From NCBI GenBank assembly GCA_002454165.1, contig DKIG01000050.1, forward strand, positions 1-48,831: DNA of 48,831 nucleotides, given 5' to 3'. The notes beneath the pieces are model-generated. The model searched no databases. It saw only the letters and a program-made list of their open reading frames with translations, and was not told the DNA's origin. The number at the start of each line of letters is the position of its first letter. Positions within the stretch are counted from its first letter, which is position 1. Shown piece by piece: positions 1 to 9,140 of the stretch. This DNA comes from Gammaproteobacteria bacterium UBA6724 (GTDB taxonomy: Bacteria > Pseudomonadota > Gammaproteobacteria > Pseudomonadales > Azotimanducaceae). A program made the translations under genes and the position numbers.

Positions 1-58
1 GACAACGAAGGCACCTGGGTAATAACGAGAAGAGGGTGTCGCCACCCAGCCAGTCTGG

Positions 59-108
59 ATTCCGTGTCAAGCACGGAATGACGGATCTGGGGGAATGACG
101 GAGCTGGG
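59..108. repeat. Palindromic repeat with two 17-bp tandem units
   Basis: A perfect 8-bp inverted repeat (ATTCCGTG at 59-66, CACGGAAT at 72-79, 5-base loop) runs into two tandem 17-bp units starting GGAATGACGG (75-91 and 92-108, one mismatch). It lies in the intergenic DNA downstream of the minus-strand LLM gene. It looks like an interspersed repeat, and the hairpin could also act as a weak terminator; it has no T-run. Confidence 0.6.
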
Positions 109-161
109 GGAGCGCCAAAGGTATCTGAGCTTATACATGATGTGCATGATGTCCCCGCCGC

Positions 162-1181
162 TCAACCCATGACAAGTTCGGCGAAACTTCTCAGTTGTTC
201 AGGGTCATGCGTGGCTACTAGGAGCGAGGTGACCGGCGTTTCCCGCCAGGCATCCAGTCTGTCCCGGATGCGTTCAATAGGACCCACCAGTGATATCTCA
301 TCTGCAAAGGAAGACGGCACGGCGGCAACTGCTTCGTCTTTTTTACCCTCAAGAAACAGGGTCTGAATTTTCCTGGCTTCGACTTCAAAGCCCATACGCG
401 CCATTAACTCCGTATGGAAGTTGTGCTTTTTGGCACCCATGCCACCGATATAAAACGCGAGGTACTGTTTGACCGGCATCAACCCCGCCTCTATGTCATC
501 ACAAACAGTGATAGTAATTCCCTGCATAATTTCAAAGCCGGGTTTCGCCTCTGCTATCTGGTCGGCGTAAACCTCCTGCCGATAGGGGGAATAGTACAAG
601 GGCAACCAGCCGTCGGCAATTTCCGCTGCCAGGGCAACATTCTTTGGACCTTCGGCACCAAGGAAAATCGGCAGGTCAGCTCGCAGGGGATGGGTAATGG
701 GTTTGAGTGGTTTGCCTAGCCCCCAGGCACCTTCGCCTGTGTAGGGCAAGGGATAGTGTTCACCGTCATTTGTCACGGGCGCCTGCCTTGCCATCACCTG
801 CCGGATGATGTCCACATATTCCCGCGTCCGCGCCAGGGGTTTCCCAAAAGGACGGCCATACCAGCCTTCCACCACCTGGGGACCGGATACCCCCAAGCCT
901 AATATGACCCGTCCCTTTGACAGATGATCCAGAGTCAAGGCGGCCATGGCGGTTGCCGTGGGTGTTCTTGCCGAGAGTTGCGCCACCGCCGTACCCAGAC
1001 GAATGCGCTCGGTATGCGCACCTATCCAGGCAAGCGGCGTGAACACATCAGAACCCCAGGCTTCCGCCGTAAAGATAGCATCATAGCCAAGCCGTTCCGC
1101 TTCCTGTGCCATTCTTAGCATCTGGGGATCCGGAGCCGCTCCCCAGTAACCCAGTTGCATGCCGATTTTCAAATCACTCAC
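162..1181 (-). CDS. LLM class F420/flavin-dependent oxidoreductase
   Basis: A 339-residue luciferase-like monooxygenase (bacterial luciferase TIM-barrel superfamily). The pattern resembles the F420-dependent Rv3520c-type branch: an N-terminal KIGMQLGYWG strand, then EAERLGYDAIFTAEAWGSD, the RIRLGTAVAQLSARTP segment, and GRVILGLGVSGP. The length is normal for the family. The start is GTG at 1181, chosen because a strong AGGAGGGG ribosome-binding site (complement at 1191-1198) sits 9 bases upstream. Substrate and cofactor (F420 or FMN) cannot be read from the sequence. It is monocistronic and divergent from the beta-lactamase-like gene. Family assignment is firm; the exact reaction is unknown. 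Confidence 0.9.
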   Translation of the reverse strand: MSDLKIGMQLGYWGAAPDPQMLRMAQEAERLGYDAIFTAEAWGSDVFTPLAWIGAHTERIRLGTAVAQLSARTPTATAMAALTLDHLSKGRVILGLGVSGPQVVEGWYGRPFGKPLARTREYVDIIRQVMARQAPVTNDGEHYPLPYTGEGAWGLGKPLKPITHPLRADLPIFLGAEGPKNVALAAEIADGWLPLYYSPYRQEVYADQIAEAKPGFEIMQGITITVCDDIEAGLMPVKQYLAFYIGGMGAKKHNFHTELMARMGFEVEARKIQTLFLEGKKDEAVAAVPSSFADEISLVGPIERIRDRLDAWRETPVTSLLVATHDPEQLRSFAELVMG

Positions 1182-1422
1182 TATGATCTTCCCCTCCTGT
1201 CCCCTAGATGGATTCCCCCGACCTGCCTAATAGGGCGGTCTTAGATACGCCTTTGTATCTTGCCACTGAGTAGCCTCGGTAGAGCATCAACAAAGTCAAT
1301 GCTTCTCGGGCACCGCTGTAGGATATTATCATCGCTTCAGAATCGGCGGGCAAAAATCATCAGCAAGGCAAGCAATGTGTGGCATAGTTCACCATCATTC
1401 AAATGACTTGAGGAGCACAGAA

Positions 1423-2757
1423 GTGCGCATAACAAAAATTCACCACATTATATCTGCCGTCGCATTGCTGATGCTTTCTGATATAGCGGTGGGACAGGCA
1501 CCCAAGACCACCCGTGCCGAAAAAGTAGGCATGTCCACTGAGCGACTGCAACAAATTACCGCCATGACCCAGGGCTATGTAGACGAGGGGAAGATGGCAG
1601 GCATTATGACCGCCGTCTCCCGGGCAGGAAAACTCGTCCACTTTGCTTCGGTTGGCAAGAAGGGCGTTGATGACCCACGACCTCTGGCGGCAGACGACCT
1701 GTTTCGCATCTATTCCATGACCAAACCCATTACCGCAGTGGCTGCCATGCAAATCTATGAGCAGGGCGGATTTCATTTGAGTGACCCGGTCTCAAAATTC
1801 ATCCCGGAACTTGCCGAGTTGACGCTGTTGCAGGACGGCGATGATGGCGACACCACCAGGGTAGCAGTCAAAAACGAGATGACCATGCACCATCTGCTCA
1901 CCCACACCGCCGGTTTTTCCTATGGCTTTGACCCCCAGAACCCAGTGGACAAGTTATACCTGGAAGCAGACCTCTGGGCAGCAGCCGACCTGGATGAGTT
2001 TGTCAGCAAACTTGCCCAGTTACCGCTCAAATTTGAGCCAGGTGAGCGATGGCACTATTCTGTTGCGGTGGATGTAACCGGACTCATCGTGCAGAGAATT
2101 AGTGGCAAGGCATTTGATAAATATCTCAGCGAACATCTCTTCAAACCCCTGGGCATGGTGGATACTTTTTTCGCTGTGCCTGATGACAAACTGGCACGGC
2201 TCCTGCCCAACCATTACCTGGACCCGAAAACCAAGAAGGCGAAAACCATTCCACAGAAAAATAGAACAGCACCCGGTGCCCTCTCCGAAAGCTGCCAGGC
2301 AATGTGCGATTACACTAACGTGACCCTTTTCTCTGGTGGCGGGGGTCTGGTCTCAACCACGGCGGACTATCTACGGTTCGCAGAAATGCTGCGTAATGGG
2401 GGCGAACTTGACGGTGCCAGGATTATCAGTCCCAAAACCCTTGCTTACATGATCCAAAATCATCTGCCAGCAAGCATCACAAGCGGTAGCGGAGAAAAAC
2501 CTGACCTGATGTACAAGCAGTTTCGGGGCATGGGTTTCGGACTTGGATTTGGCATCAACATTGACCCGGTAGAGAACGGCGTCCTGGGTACTAGGGGCGA
2601 ATACACCTGGGGCGGCGCGGCGGGGACAATATTTTGGGTTGACCCGACTGAGGACCTGGTGGTCATAGCGATGATGCAACTGATGCGGGGCATGCCCAGT
2701 TTCCGTTCTGACATGAAAGTTGCCGTATATCAGGCAATCACAGAAATCGCGGAATAA
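1423..2757 (+). CDS. Serine hydrolase, beta-lactamase/esterase family (class C fold)
   Basis: A secreted or periplasmic serine hydrolase of the beta-lactamase / penicillin-binding-protein fold. The nucleophile motif SxxK is seen as SMTK in FRIYSMTKPITAV, followed by the second-motif tyrosine in WHYSVAVDVTG, as in EstB-like esterases. The frame is open from ATG 1375, but I prefer GTG 1423. It has AGGAG at 1411-1415 with 7-base spacing and begins directly with a hydrophobic signal peptide (about 22 residues, ending near VGQA). From that start the protein is 444 residues. Family members include esterases, D-aminopeptidases and transacylases; nothing here shows true beta-lactamase activity. Confidence 0.88.
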   Translation: MRITKIHHIISAVALLMLSDIAVGQAPKTTRAEKVGMSTERLQQITAMTQGYVDEGKMAGIMTAVSRAGKLVHFASVGKKGVDDPRPLAADDLFRIYSMTKPITAVAAMQIYEQGGFHLSDPVSKFIPELAELTLLQDGDDGDTTRVAVKNEMTMHHLLTHTAGFSYGFDPQNPVDKLYLEADLWAAADLDEFVSKLAQLPLKFEPGERWHYSVAVDVTGLIVQRISGKAFDKYLSEHLFKPLGMVDTFFAVPDDKLARLLPNHYLDPKTKKAKTIPQKNRTAPGALSESCQAMCDYTNVTLFSGGGGLVSTTADYLRFAEMLRNGGELDGARIISPKTLAYMIQNHLPASITSGSGEKPDLMYKQFRGMGFGLGFGINIDPVENGVLGTRGEYTWGGAAGTIFWVDPTEDLVVIAMMQLMRGMPSFRSDMKVAVYQAITEIAE

Positions 2758-2784
2758 TCTGGCGGTGCTTACCGAGGAGAAATG

Positions 2785-3456
2785 ATGATTAAGCAATCAC
2801 GGAAGATCGGCGAGAGTTTGTTACGACAATTTTCGCAAAAAACCATCTTGCATAAAACCATGTCGAAAAAAAGCACACTAGAATCATCTCAGGATCTATC
2901 GTCGGTGCATCTGCAAAACTTTCTTGATGAGAAGCTATTCAAATCCCGCTCTATTTCCATTTTCGGAGAAATTGACATTGACCTCGCCAGAAATGCCTCG
3001 GAGAAGTTGCTGGCACTGTCTGCGGAAAATGATCATCCCATCACCATTTATATCAGTTCACCCGGCGGCCATGTTGAATCTGGCGATGTGGTCTATGACA
3101 TGATCAAATTCGTCAAGCCGGTGGTGCGGGTGATTGGTACCGGCTGGGTTGCCAGCGCCGCCACCAACATCTACCTCGCCGCAAAAAAGGAAAACCGGCT
3201 TTCCCTGCCCAATACCCGCTATCTGGTACACCAGCCATCAGGTGGTTCCCAGGGTGATGCGACCGACATCAAAATTCAGATGGAGCAGATAGTGAAAACC
3301 AAAGCAAGGCTCAACAAAATCATTGCTGAAGAAACTGGACGACCTCTCGCCCAGGTTGAAAAGGATACTGATCGTGACTACTGGATGAGTGTTGAAGAAG
3401 CCATTGAGTATGGCATAGTTTCCAGGATCGTCAGGTCAATTTCGGAAACAATCTGA
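2785..3456 (+). CDS. ClpP-like serine protease
   Basis: A ClpP/crotonase-fold peptidase of about 223 residues. Numbered from ATG 2782, the catalytic triad is visible as Ser125 (GWVASAAT), His150 (LVHQPSGG) and Asp199 (DRDYWMS). The segment ISSPGGHVESGDVVYDMI matches the ClpP oxyanion region. The N-terminus is about 30 residues longer than E. coli ClpP and basic. ATG 2785 is preferred over ATG 2782 because GAGGAG at 2774-2779 is only 2 bases from 2782 but 5 bases from 2785; ATG 2860 is a weaker alternative. No clpX or clpA is adjacent, so this is probably an accessory ClpP paralogue. Lysine-rich stretches and AT-richer codons set it slightly apart from its neighbours. Confidence 0.88.
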   Translation: MIKQSRKIGESLLRQFSQKTILHKTMSKKSTLESSQDLSSVHLQNFLDEKLFKSRSISIFGEIDIDLARNASEKLLALSAENDHPITIYISSPGGHVESGDVVYDMIKFVKPVVRVIGTGWVASAATNIYLAAKKENRLSLPNTRYLVHQPSGGSQGDATDIKIQMEQIVKTKARLNKIIAEETGRPLAQVEKDTDRDYWMSVEEAIEYGIVSRIVRSISETI

Positions 3457-3475
3457 CAAAAACGGAACCGCGATA

Positions 3476-4024
3476 ATGTCGGAAATGTTCAAGCAGTTGA
3501 CTCAAAAACATATTGATTTTATCAAGGCGCAGCATGTCTTTTTCGTCGCGACGGCGGACGCTGAGGGCCGAATCAATGTCTCACCAAAAGGCATGGATAC
3601 GCTACGAGTCATCAACGAAAGCGAAGTCGTCTGGCTCAATCTGACAGGTAGCGGTAATGAAACTGCCACCCATGTGTTGGATAACGGGCGCATGACGGTG
3701 ATGTTCTGCTCTTTTGACCGACAACCGCTCATCCTCCGACTCTACGGCAAGGCCGATGCCATTCATCCACGGGATGAGGAGGCCTGGGCGAAGTATTCAG
3801 AAGTCTTCAATCATCAGCCCGGTTCCCGACAATTTTTTGAATTCCACCTGGACCTGGTACAAACCTCTTGCGGCTATGCCGTACCCTTCTATGAGTTTCA
3901 GGGCGAACGGAAAACACTGACCAAGTGGAGCAACAAGAAGGGTGATGCAGGCATAGCAGACTATTGGCAAGAAACAAACCAGACCAGCCTGGACGGCAAA
4001 CCGACTCAGATTCTGCGTTCATAA
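3476..4024 (+). CDS. Pyridoxamine 5'-phosphate oxidase family flavoprotein
   Basis: A 182-residue split-barrel flavin-binding protein of the PPOX class. It opens with a helix then FVATADAEGRINVSPKGMD, the usual first strand and FMN-phosphate contact region, followed by VVWLNLTGSGNETATHVLDNGRMTVMF. These proteins usually bind FMN and act on small molecules or as F420-type reductases; the substrate cannot be told. It starts 19 bases after the ClpP-like stop and may be co-transcribed with it. Its 3' end overlaps the convergent FAD oxidoreductase gene by 19 bp (4006-4024). Confidence 0.85.
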   Translation: MSEMFKQLTQKHIDFIKAQHVFFVATADAEGRINVSPKGMDTLRVINESEVVWLNLTGSGNETATHVLDNGRMTVMFCSFDRQPLILRLYGKADAIHPRDEEAWAKYSEVFNHQPGSRQFFEFHLDLVQTSCGYAVPFYEFQGERKTLTKWSNKKGDAGIADYWQETNQTSLDGKPTQILRS

Positions 4025-6372
4025 TTCCTACCTCGTCGCCAAGCATGATATCGCCCGGCCAGGGCAAGTGCCCATTCTGGTTTATGGTGCTTGCGCCATT
4101 CGCTCGCAACGAACTTGTTCATTTCCATCATGGTGGGATAGACATGCACCGTGCTGAGGATCTTATTAAGACCAAGACCATACTTCATCGCCAGGGTGAA
4201 TTCGCTAATCAAGTCACCGGCATGATCTGCCGCTATAGTGACGCCTAGGATCTTGTCCCTGCCGGGTTGGGTCAACACCTTCACCAACCCTTCTGCCGCC
4301 TCGTCCACAATCGCCCTATCCAGTCCTGCGACATCATAGGTCGTCACCTCATAGGCTATCCCCTGAGCCCTGGCTTCCTGCTCATTCAAACCCACCCTAG
4401 CGATTTCGGGAGAGCAAAAAGTGGCGTAGGGAATGACTCTATAGTCCACCCGGAATTTTTTCAGCGCCCCGAAGAGCGCATTGACCGTGGCGTACCAAGC
4501 CATGTATGACGCTGTGTGCGTGAACTGATAGGGACCGGCGACATCACCAATGGCGTAGATGTTGGAGATGTTGGTGCGTAGATATTCATCCACTGCAATT
4601 TCGCCCTTGTCCGTCAAGCGGATGCCTAGTGTCTCCCGCCCAAAGCCATCAACACTTGCCTTGCGACCCGTAGCCACCAGGAGCCTATCAAAACTGAGCC
4701 GATTCTCTTCGCCACTAGGGTCATGACAAACCAGCGTCTGACCGGCATCGTCCTTTATCACCTGAGTCACGCCATGGCCAACCAGAACCCTGACACCTTC
4801 TGCTTCCAATCGGGTCTGGACCAGGGCGGAAAATTCTTCATCCTCCTGAGGTAAAAGCCGTGGCAGAAGTTCAACCAGCGTCACTTTATTAACGAGCCGA
4901 TTGTCGGAAGGATTATCAGAAGGATTGTCAGGACAAGCACCGAGACGCGCCAGTGCCTGCGCCAGTTCACAGCCGATGGGTCCCCCACCCAGGATCACAA
5001 GCCGGGCAGGTAATTCCCGCAATTCCCAGAGGTTGTCGGAGCTCAGACAATCAATCTGCTCTATACCCTCAAGGGGCGGGATGAAGGGTGTAGAACCAGT
5101 GGCAATAATGACCTGCCGGGTGCTCAGAATCTTTTCATCCTGCTGGTCATGGTGCTTACCTTTCACCCTGACATGCCAGGGTGATAGCAGTTCCCCCTGC
5201 CCCAATTCCACATCAACGCCGAGGCTCTCGTACCGCTCAACCGAATCATGTGGTTCAATCCTAGAGATCACCCGCTGCACCCGTTGCATGATCGCGTTGA
5301 AATCAAGCATCGGTAACTGGCAATGACTAAACCCCAGGTCGGCGGCACGCTTCATGTCAAAAGCAAACCTTGCTGACCGAATCAGAGTTTTGCTCGGCAC
5401 ACAGCCTGTATTCAGGCAGTCTCCACCCATCTTGTTTTGTTCAATCAGGGTTACTTTTGCATTGACAGTCGCTGCAATTAACGCCGCTACCAGGCCCCCA
5501 GAACCTGCGCCTATCACAATCAGGTCACGATCAAAGGAGGCGGGTCGTCTGGTGACACTTGTCTGTTTTGTATGAGAGGAAGGCTCTTTATTACTAACCG
5601 CTGAGGGCTCTTTACTACCAACCGCTGAGGGCTCTCTATTACGAAACGCTGAGGGCTCTTTATTGCAAGACGCTGAGGGCTCTTGCCCGGCAGCGCGGCT
5701 TCTTCTCAGCCCTTGCACTAGCCATTTCGCCAGCAGCGGAAAGACACCCAGTAGCACGAAGGAAGCAATCAGCCCCGGCGACAGGATATCTGTTGCGCTG
5801 CTAATCTGTGCCAATTCCTTGCCCGCGTTGACATAGACTATTGTCCCCGCCAGCATGCCCGCTTGCGAGACCAGGTAATAGACTGGCAGGCTAATCCTGG
5901 TCAAACCCATCGCCAGGTTAATCGCGAAGAAGGGGATGGCGGGTATCAATCGCATCGTAAACAGATAGAAGGCACCTTCGGCTGCCATGCCCCTATTCAC
6001 TATCTCCAGTTGTTTACTAAACCTGCGTTCAATCTGCTCCCGAAATAGCCATCTTGCCAGCAACATAGCGAAGGTCGCGCCAATCGTTGAGGCAAAGGAA
6101 ACGATCACCACCCCCCAGAGCAAACCAAACAACGCACCTGCTGTAAGGGTCATCAGCACAGCGGCACCCGGCAAAGAGACAGTCGTCGCGATGATGTAAA
6201 GAAGCAAGAATCCACTGATGAATTGCACCGGATAGGCCGCCGCCATCTGTACCAGATATGCCTGTTCCGACTTGATTCGCTCAAGCGTCAGGAATGCGCC
6301 AATATCAAAATAGAAGAAGGTAGCCATCAACAGTGCCAGGAGAAGCAGAGCCGTCCATTTATTTCTGGTCAT
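4006..6372 (-). CDS. VTT/TVP38-TMEM64 membrane domain fused to FAD disulfide oxidoreductase
   Basis: A two-part protein of 788 residues. Residues about 1-220 are a VTT (TVP38/TMEM64, DedA-like) membrane domain with several hydrophobic helices and the typical segment SLPGAAVLMTLTAGALFG. Residues about 270-788 are a class I pyridine nucleotide-disulfide reductase: FAD-binding DLIVIGAGSGGLVAAL, redox-active CLNTGC in GGDCLNTGCVPSKT, NAD-binding ILGGGPIGCELAQAL, a second FAD motif NIYAIGDVAGPYQFT, and C-terminal HVYPTMMEM. This resembles mercuric reductase/lipoamide dehydrogenase, but the substrate is unknown. The two parts are joined by a linker made of an 8-residue tandem repeat. The start is ATG 6372, with AAGGAA 7 bases upstream; the frame stays open to 6465. 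VTT-FAD fusions of this kind occur in other bacteria. Confidence 0.88.
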   Translation of the reverse strand: MTRNKWTALLLLALLMATFFYFDIGAFLTLERIKSEQAYLVQMAAAYPVQFISGFLLLYIIATTVSLPGAAVLMTLTAGALFGLLWGVVIVSFASTIGATFAMLLARWLFREQIERRFSKQLEIVNRGMAAEGAFYLFTMRLIPAIPFFAINLAMGLTRISLPVYYLVSQAGMLAGTIVYVNAGKELAQISSATDILSPGLIASFVLLGVFPLLAKWLVQGLRRSRAAGQEPSASCNKEPSAFRNREPSAVGSKEPSAVSNKEPSSHTKQTSVTRRPASFDRDLIVIGAGSGGLVAALIAATVNAKVTLIEQNKMGGDCLNTGCVPSKTLIRSARFAFDMKRAADLGFSHCQLPMLDFNAIMQRVQRVISRIEPHDSVERYESLGVDVELGQGELLSPWHVRVKGKHHDQQDEKILSTRQVIIATGSTPFIPPLEGIEQIDCLSSDNLWELRELPARLVILGGGPIGCELAQALARLGACPDNPSDNPSDNRLVNKVTLVELLPRLLPQEDEEFSALVQTRLEAEGVRVLVGHGVTQVIKDDAGQTLVCHDPSGEENRLSFDRLLVATGRKASVDGFGRETLGIRLTDKGEIAVDEYLRTNISNIYAIGDVAGPYQFTHTASYMAWYATVNALFGALKKFRVDYRVIPYATFCSPEIARVGLNEQEARAQGIAYEVTTYDVAGLDRAIVDEAAEGLVKVLTQPGRDKILGVTIAADHAGDLISEFTLAMKYGLGLNKILSTVHVYPTMMEMNKFVASEWRKHHKPEWALALAGRYHAWRRGRNYERRI
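4901..4936. repeat. 12-bp tandem repeat inside the FAD oxidoreductase gene
   Basis: Three 12-bp units (4901-4912, 4913-4924, 4925-4936, the last degenerate) encode the repeat DNPS-DNPS-DN in a surface loop of the NAD-binding domain. The reading frame is kept. Confidence 0.7.
5582..5684. repeat. 24-bp tandem repeat, 4.3 copies, coding for an interdomain linker
   Basis: Units start at 5582, 5606, 5630 and 5654, with a partial fifth at 5678-5684. Each is 24 bp with core GGCTCTnTATTnC...GCTGAG. On the minus strand they encode EPSAxxNK-like octapeptides (EPSASCNK, EPSAFRNR, EPSAVGSK, EPSAVSNK, EPSS), forming the linker between the membrane and FAD domains. The unit is a multiple of three, so copy-number changes would keep frame. 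Confidence 0.9.
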
Positions 6373-6426
6373 TGATATTTCCTTGCAGGTATCCTGTTTA
6401 ATAATTTTCAAATGACAGTATAACGA

Positions 6427-7992
6427 ATGTCTCAATATCAGCCGCAACAGTCTTCGGCATGGCAAGAACTCTCAGTACTTGCCCAGACTATCCATGAACA
6501 GCGCATCATGGATATGTTTGCCGATAAGGACCGGGTCGAAAAGTACGGGATAGAAGTGCCAGGCATCTTTCTTGATTATTCGAAACACCTGGTCAGTGAT
6601 GCAGTGCTGGCGGCACTGCTGAGGCTCGCCCAGGAAGCCGGTGTCCAGGAAAGATTGCAACGGGTCTATGATGGCGAGGTCGTGAACCCGACGGAAAATC
6701 GGGCAGCCTTGCACCTGGCAATACGGCAGGCCTCACCTCGCCTCAGTGTGGGTCTCAGCCAAAAAATTGACGAACAAAAAACCAATCTGGCAAGGATAAG
6801 TGACGAGATTCGCACGGGAGTCTGGTCAGGGATGAAAGGCAAGCCCTTCACGGATCTGGTCAACCTGGGCATCGGCGGCTCAGACCTGGGCCCGAGGATG
6901 GCGTCTTCGGCATTGAGGGAGTTCAGGCTGCCTGGGGCACCGGCTTGTCACTTCGTGTCCAATGTTGATGCTGCCGAGATTAACCATTTGCTGAGGCAAC
7001 TTCAGCCCGAGACCACCCTGGTCATCATCTCAAGCAAGAGTTTCCGCACCGCCGAGACACTGCTCAATGCCAAGACCTGCCTGGCTTGGCTAGGCAAATC
7101 AATCACAGACCCCCACTGCTCCCCCCACTGCCTGGCGGTCACCAGCAACCGGCAAGCGGCGCTGGAATTCGGCCTAGCCGAGAAGCAAATCGTCCCGCTA
7201 CCGGATGCCATAGGGGGACGCTATTCCCTCTGGTCAAGCATGAGCCTGCCCCTCTGCATCAGTATCGGCTATGACGCATTTGCAGACATGCTGGCGGGTG
7301 GCGCGGCAATGGATGCGCATTGTCTCACCGCACCCCTGCGAGACAAGATGCCGGTCATCCTCGGCCTCCTGGGCATCTGGTACAACAACTTTCTCAAAGC
7401 CCAGAGCCATGCTGTCATACCCTACTGCCAGCGGTTGGGGCTATTCGTGGAATACCTCCAACAACTTGAAATGGAAAGCAACGGCAAGTCGACAAGGCTA
7501 GGGGGCGAGTCGCTTTCCTGGACGACAAGCCCCGTGATCTGGGGACAGACAGGCACCAATAGCCAACATGCTTTTTTCCAAATGCTGCATCAAGGGACCA
7601 ACCTGGTGCCGGTTGACTTTATCGGTCTAGTGCATGACGAGACCAGTCTTGCGGAACACCACAGGATGCTCCTCGCCAATATGATCGCCCAGTCTGAAGC
7701 CCTGATGCTGGGTCGTACCAGCAGCCGGCAACATCAGCATTATCCGGGTAACAGACCAAGTTCCACGCTCTTGCTGGAAGCCTTGACACCCCGAACCCTA
7801 GGCATGTTGCTGGCGCTTTACGAGCACAAGGTGTTTGTCCAAAGTGTTATCTGGGACATTAACCCTTTTGATCAATGGGGCGTTGAACTTGGCAAGCAAC
7901 TGGCGGTGGACCTGGTCGGGCAGGACGGGACCAGGCATGACCCCTCAACCAGCAATCTGATGCGGCGGACGGGCTTGGCGGGACGAGGATAG
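6427..7992 (+). CDS. pgi: Glucose-6-phosphate isomerase
   Basis: A 521-residue phosphoglucose isomerase, converting glucose-6-phosphate to fructose-6-phosphate in the cytoplasm. Hallmarks are NLGIGGSDLGPRMA, the sugar-phosphate loop SKSFRTAET (usually SKTFTTxET), LEMESNGKS with the catalytic Glu, GTNSQHAFFQMLHQGT with the catalytic His, and the C-terminal FDQWGVELGK with the catalytic Lys. It is slightly shorter than the E. coli enzyme. A 12-bp duplication at 7111-7134 gives PHCS-PHCL. It is divergent from the VTT-FAD gene with 54 bp between starts, and no strong Shine-Dalgarno precedes ATG 6427. It converges on zapE. Confidence 0.97.
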   Translation: MSQYQPQQSSAWQELSVLAQTIHEQRIMDMFADKDRVEKYGIEVPGIFLDYSKHLVSDAVLAALLRLAQEAGVQERLQRVYDGEVVNPTENRAALHLAIRQASPRLSVGLSQKIDEQKTNLARISDEIRTGVWSGMKGKPFTDLVNLGIGGSDLGPRMASSALREFRLPGAPACHFVSNVDAAEINHLLRQLQPETTLVIISSKSFRTAETLLNAKTCLAWLGKSITDPHCSPHCLAVTSNRQAALEFGLAEKQIVPLPDAIGGRYSLWSSMSLPLCISIGYDAFADMLAGGAAMDAHCLTAPLRDKMPVILGLLGIWYNNFLKAQSHAVIPYCQRLGLFVEYLQQLEMESNGKSTRLGGESLSWTTSPVIWGQTGTNSQHAFFQMLHQGTNLVPVDFIGLVHDETSLAEHHRMLLANMIAQSEALMLGRTSSRQHQHYPGNRPSSTLLLEALTPRTLGMLLALYEHKVFVQSVIWDINPFDQWGVELGKQLAVDLVGQDGTRHDPSTSNLMRRTGLAGRG

Positions 7993-8007
7993 CCTGGCAA
8001 GGGCGCA

Positions 8008-9138
8008 TTATGCCTTGTGTTCACGGCCGAGATATTCCATGGACTGCATCTCCTGAAGCCTGCTCTCAGTGCGCTGGAACTCAAATTTGAGCCTGGTGCC
8101 TTGATAAAGACGCGGGATGGAGACCTCGGCAGAGATTATCAACTTCACATTACGGTCATAGAATTCATCCACCAGACTGATGAAACGCCGCGCCTGATCG
8201 CCCCGGCTGTTATCAAACCGAGGCACTCTGCCCAGCAGTACCGTCTGGAAGAGCCTGGCAATCTCAATATAGTCGTTTTGACTGCGGGGACCAGCGCACA
8301 GTGCCTCAAAGTCAAACCAGACCACCCCGTCCGCACAGTAGCGAGTGGGGATTGATCTGTTTTCTATACTGAGCATCACCTCAGACTTCCCCTCATCTGG
8401 CGCGATATTTCTAAAGGCATCCGCTAATCCAGCCTCGGCAGCAGAGTCCAGGGGATAGTGATAAATCTCGGCGGAGGCAAGCAATCTCAGACGATAGTCA
8501 GGGCCTCCGTCCAGGTGATGCACCAGACTGTGCTGCTTCAGCAATGCTATGGCAGGGAAGAACTTGCTTCTTTGGAGCCCGTCCTGGTAGAGATGATCCG
8601 GTGCCAGATTTGAGGTGGCGACCAGTACCAAACCCTGTTGAAACAATGCCTCCAACAGACCCGCAAGCAACATTGCATCAGCAATATCACTCACGAAAAA
8701 TTCATCAAAGCAGATTACCCTTGCCCGGGTAGCAAAGTTGACCGCGACCTGCTTCAGAGGGTTCACCTCGCCCTGTAGCTCCCCCAACTGGCGATGTACC
8801 TCTCGCATAAACCGATGAAAATGCAGACGAACCTTGCGCTTGAGCGGGAGGGATTCATAAAACAAATCCATCAGAAATGTCTTGCCACGACCTACCCCTC
8901 CCCACAAATATAGTCCCTGGATGGGTGCCTCTTGTGGCACAGCGGGACGACCCAGAAAGAGCGCTTTCAGGCATGCCGTCAGGCTACTCAGGAGGCTGGG
9001 TTTCGATGCCTTCGTCAGGGCATTGTAGAGGGATTGCAATTGTTTGATTGCTTGGGACTGGGCTTCGTCCCGCTGATAGTCACCCCTATCAATACCTGCC
9101 TGCCATCTGGCTTCGGGACCATCGGTGGCACCCGTCAC
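8008..9138 (-). CDS. zapE: AFG1/ZapE-family ATPase
   Basis: A 376-residue AFG1-like P-loop ATPase. In E. coli, ZapE is a cytoplasmic division-associated protein that affects Z-ring stability. Walker A is GGVGRGKT (about residues 80-87), Walker B is VICFDE (141-146), and the family stretch DIADAMLLAGLLEALFQQGLVLVATSN follows with its sensor Asn. The length matches the family. It begins 2 bp after the hisD stop, so it is the last gene of the long mla-mur-his cluster, which is not its usual place beside rplM/rpsI. Confidence 0.93.
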   Translation of the reverse strand: MTGATDGPEARWQAGIDRGDYQRDEAQSQAIKQLQSLYNALTKASKPSLLSSLTACLKALFLGRPAVPQEAPIQGLYLWGGVGRGKTFLMDLFYESLPLKRKVRLHFHRFMREVHRQLGELQGEVNPLKQVAVNFATRARVICFDEFFVSDIADAMLLAGLLEALFQQGLVLVATSNLAPDHLYQDGLQRSKFFPAIALLKQHSLVHHLDGGPDYRLRLLASAEIYHYPLDSAAEAGLADAFRNIAPDEGKSEVMLSIENRSIPTRYCADGVVWFDFEALCAGPRSQNDYIEIARLFQTVLLGRVPRFDNSRGDQARRFISLVDEFYDRNVKLIISAEVSIPRLYQGTRLKFEFQRTESRLQEMQSMEYLGREHKA

Positions 9139-9140
9139 AT

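Noticed and set aside
1375..1422. Upstream ATG start for the beta-lactamase-like gene
   Set aside because: GTG 1423 has AGGAG at good spacing and puts the signal peptide at the very N-terminus; the upstream residues are polar and His-rich.
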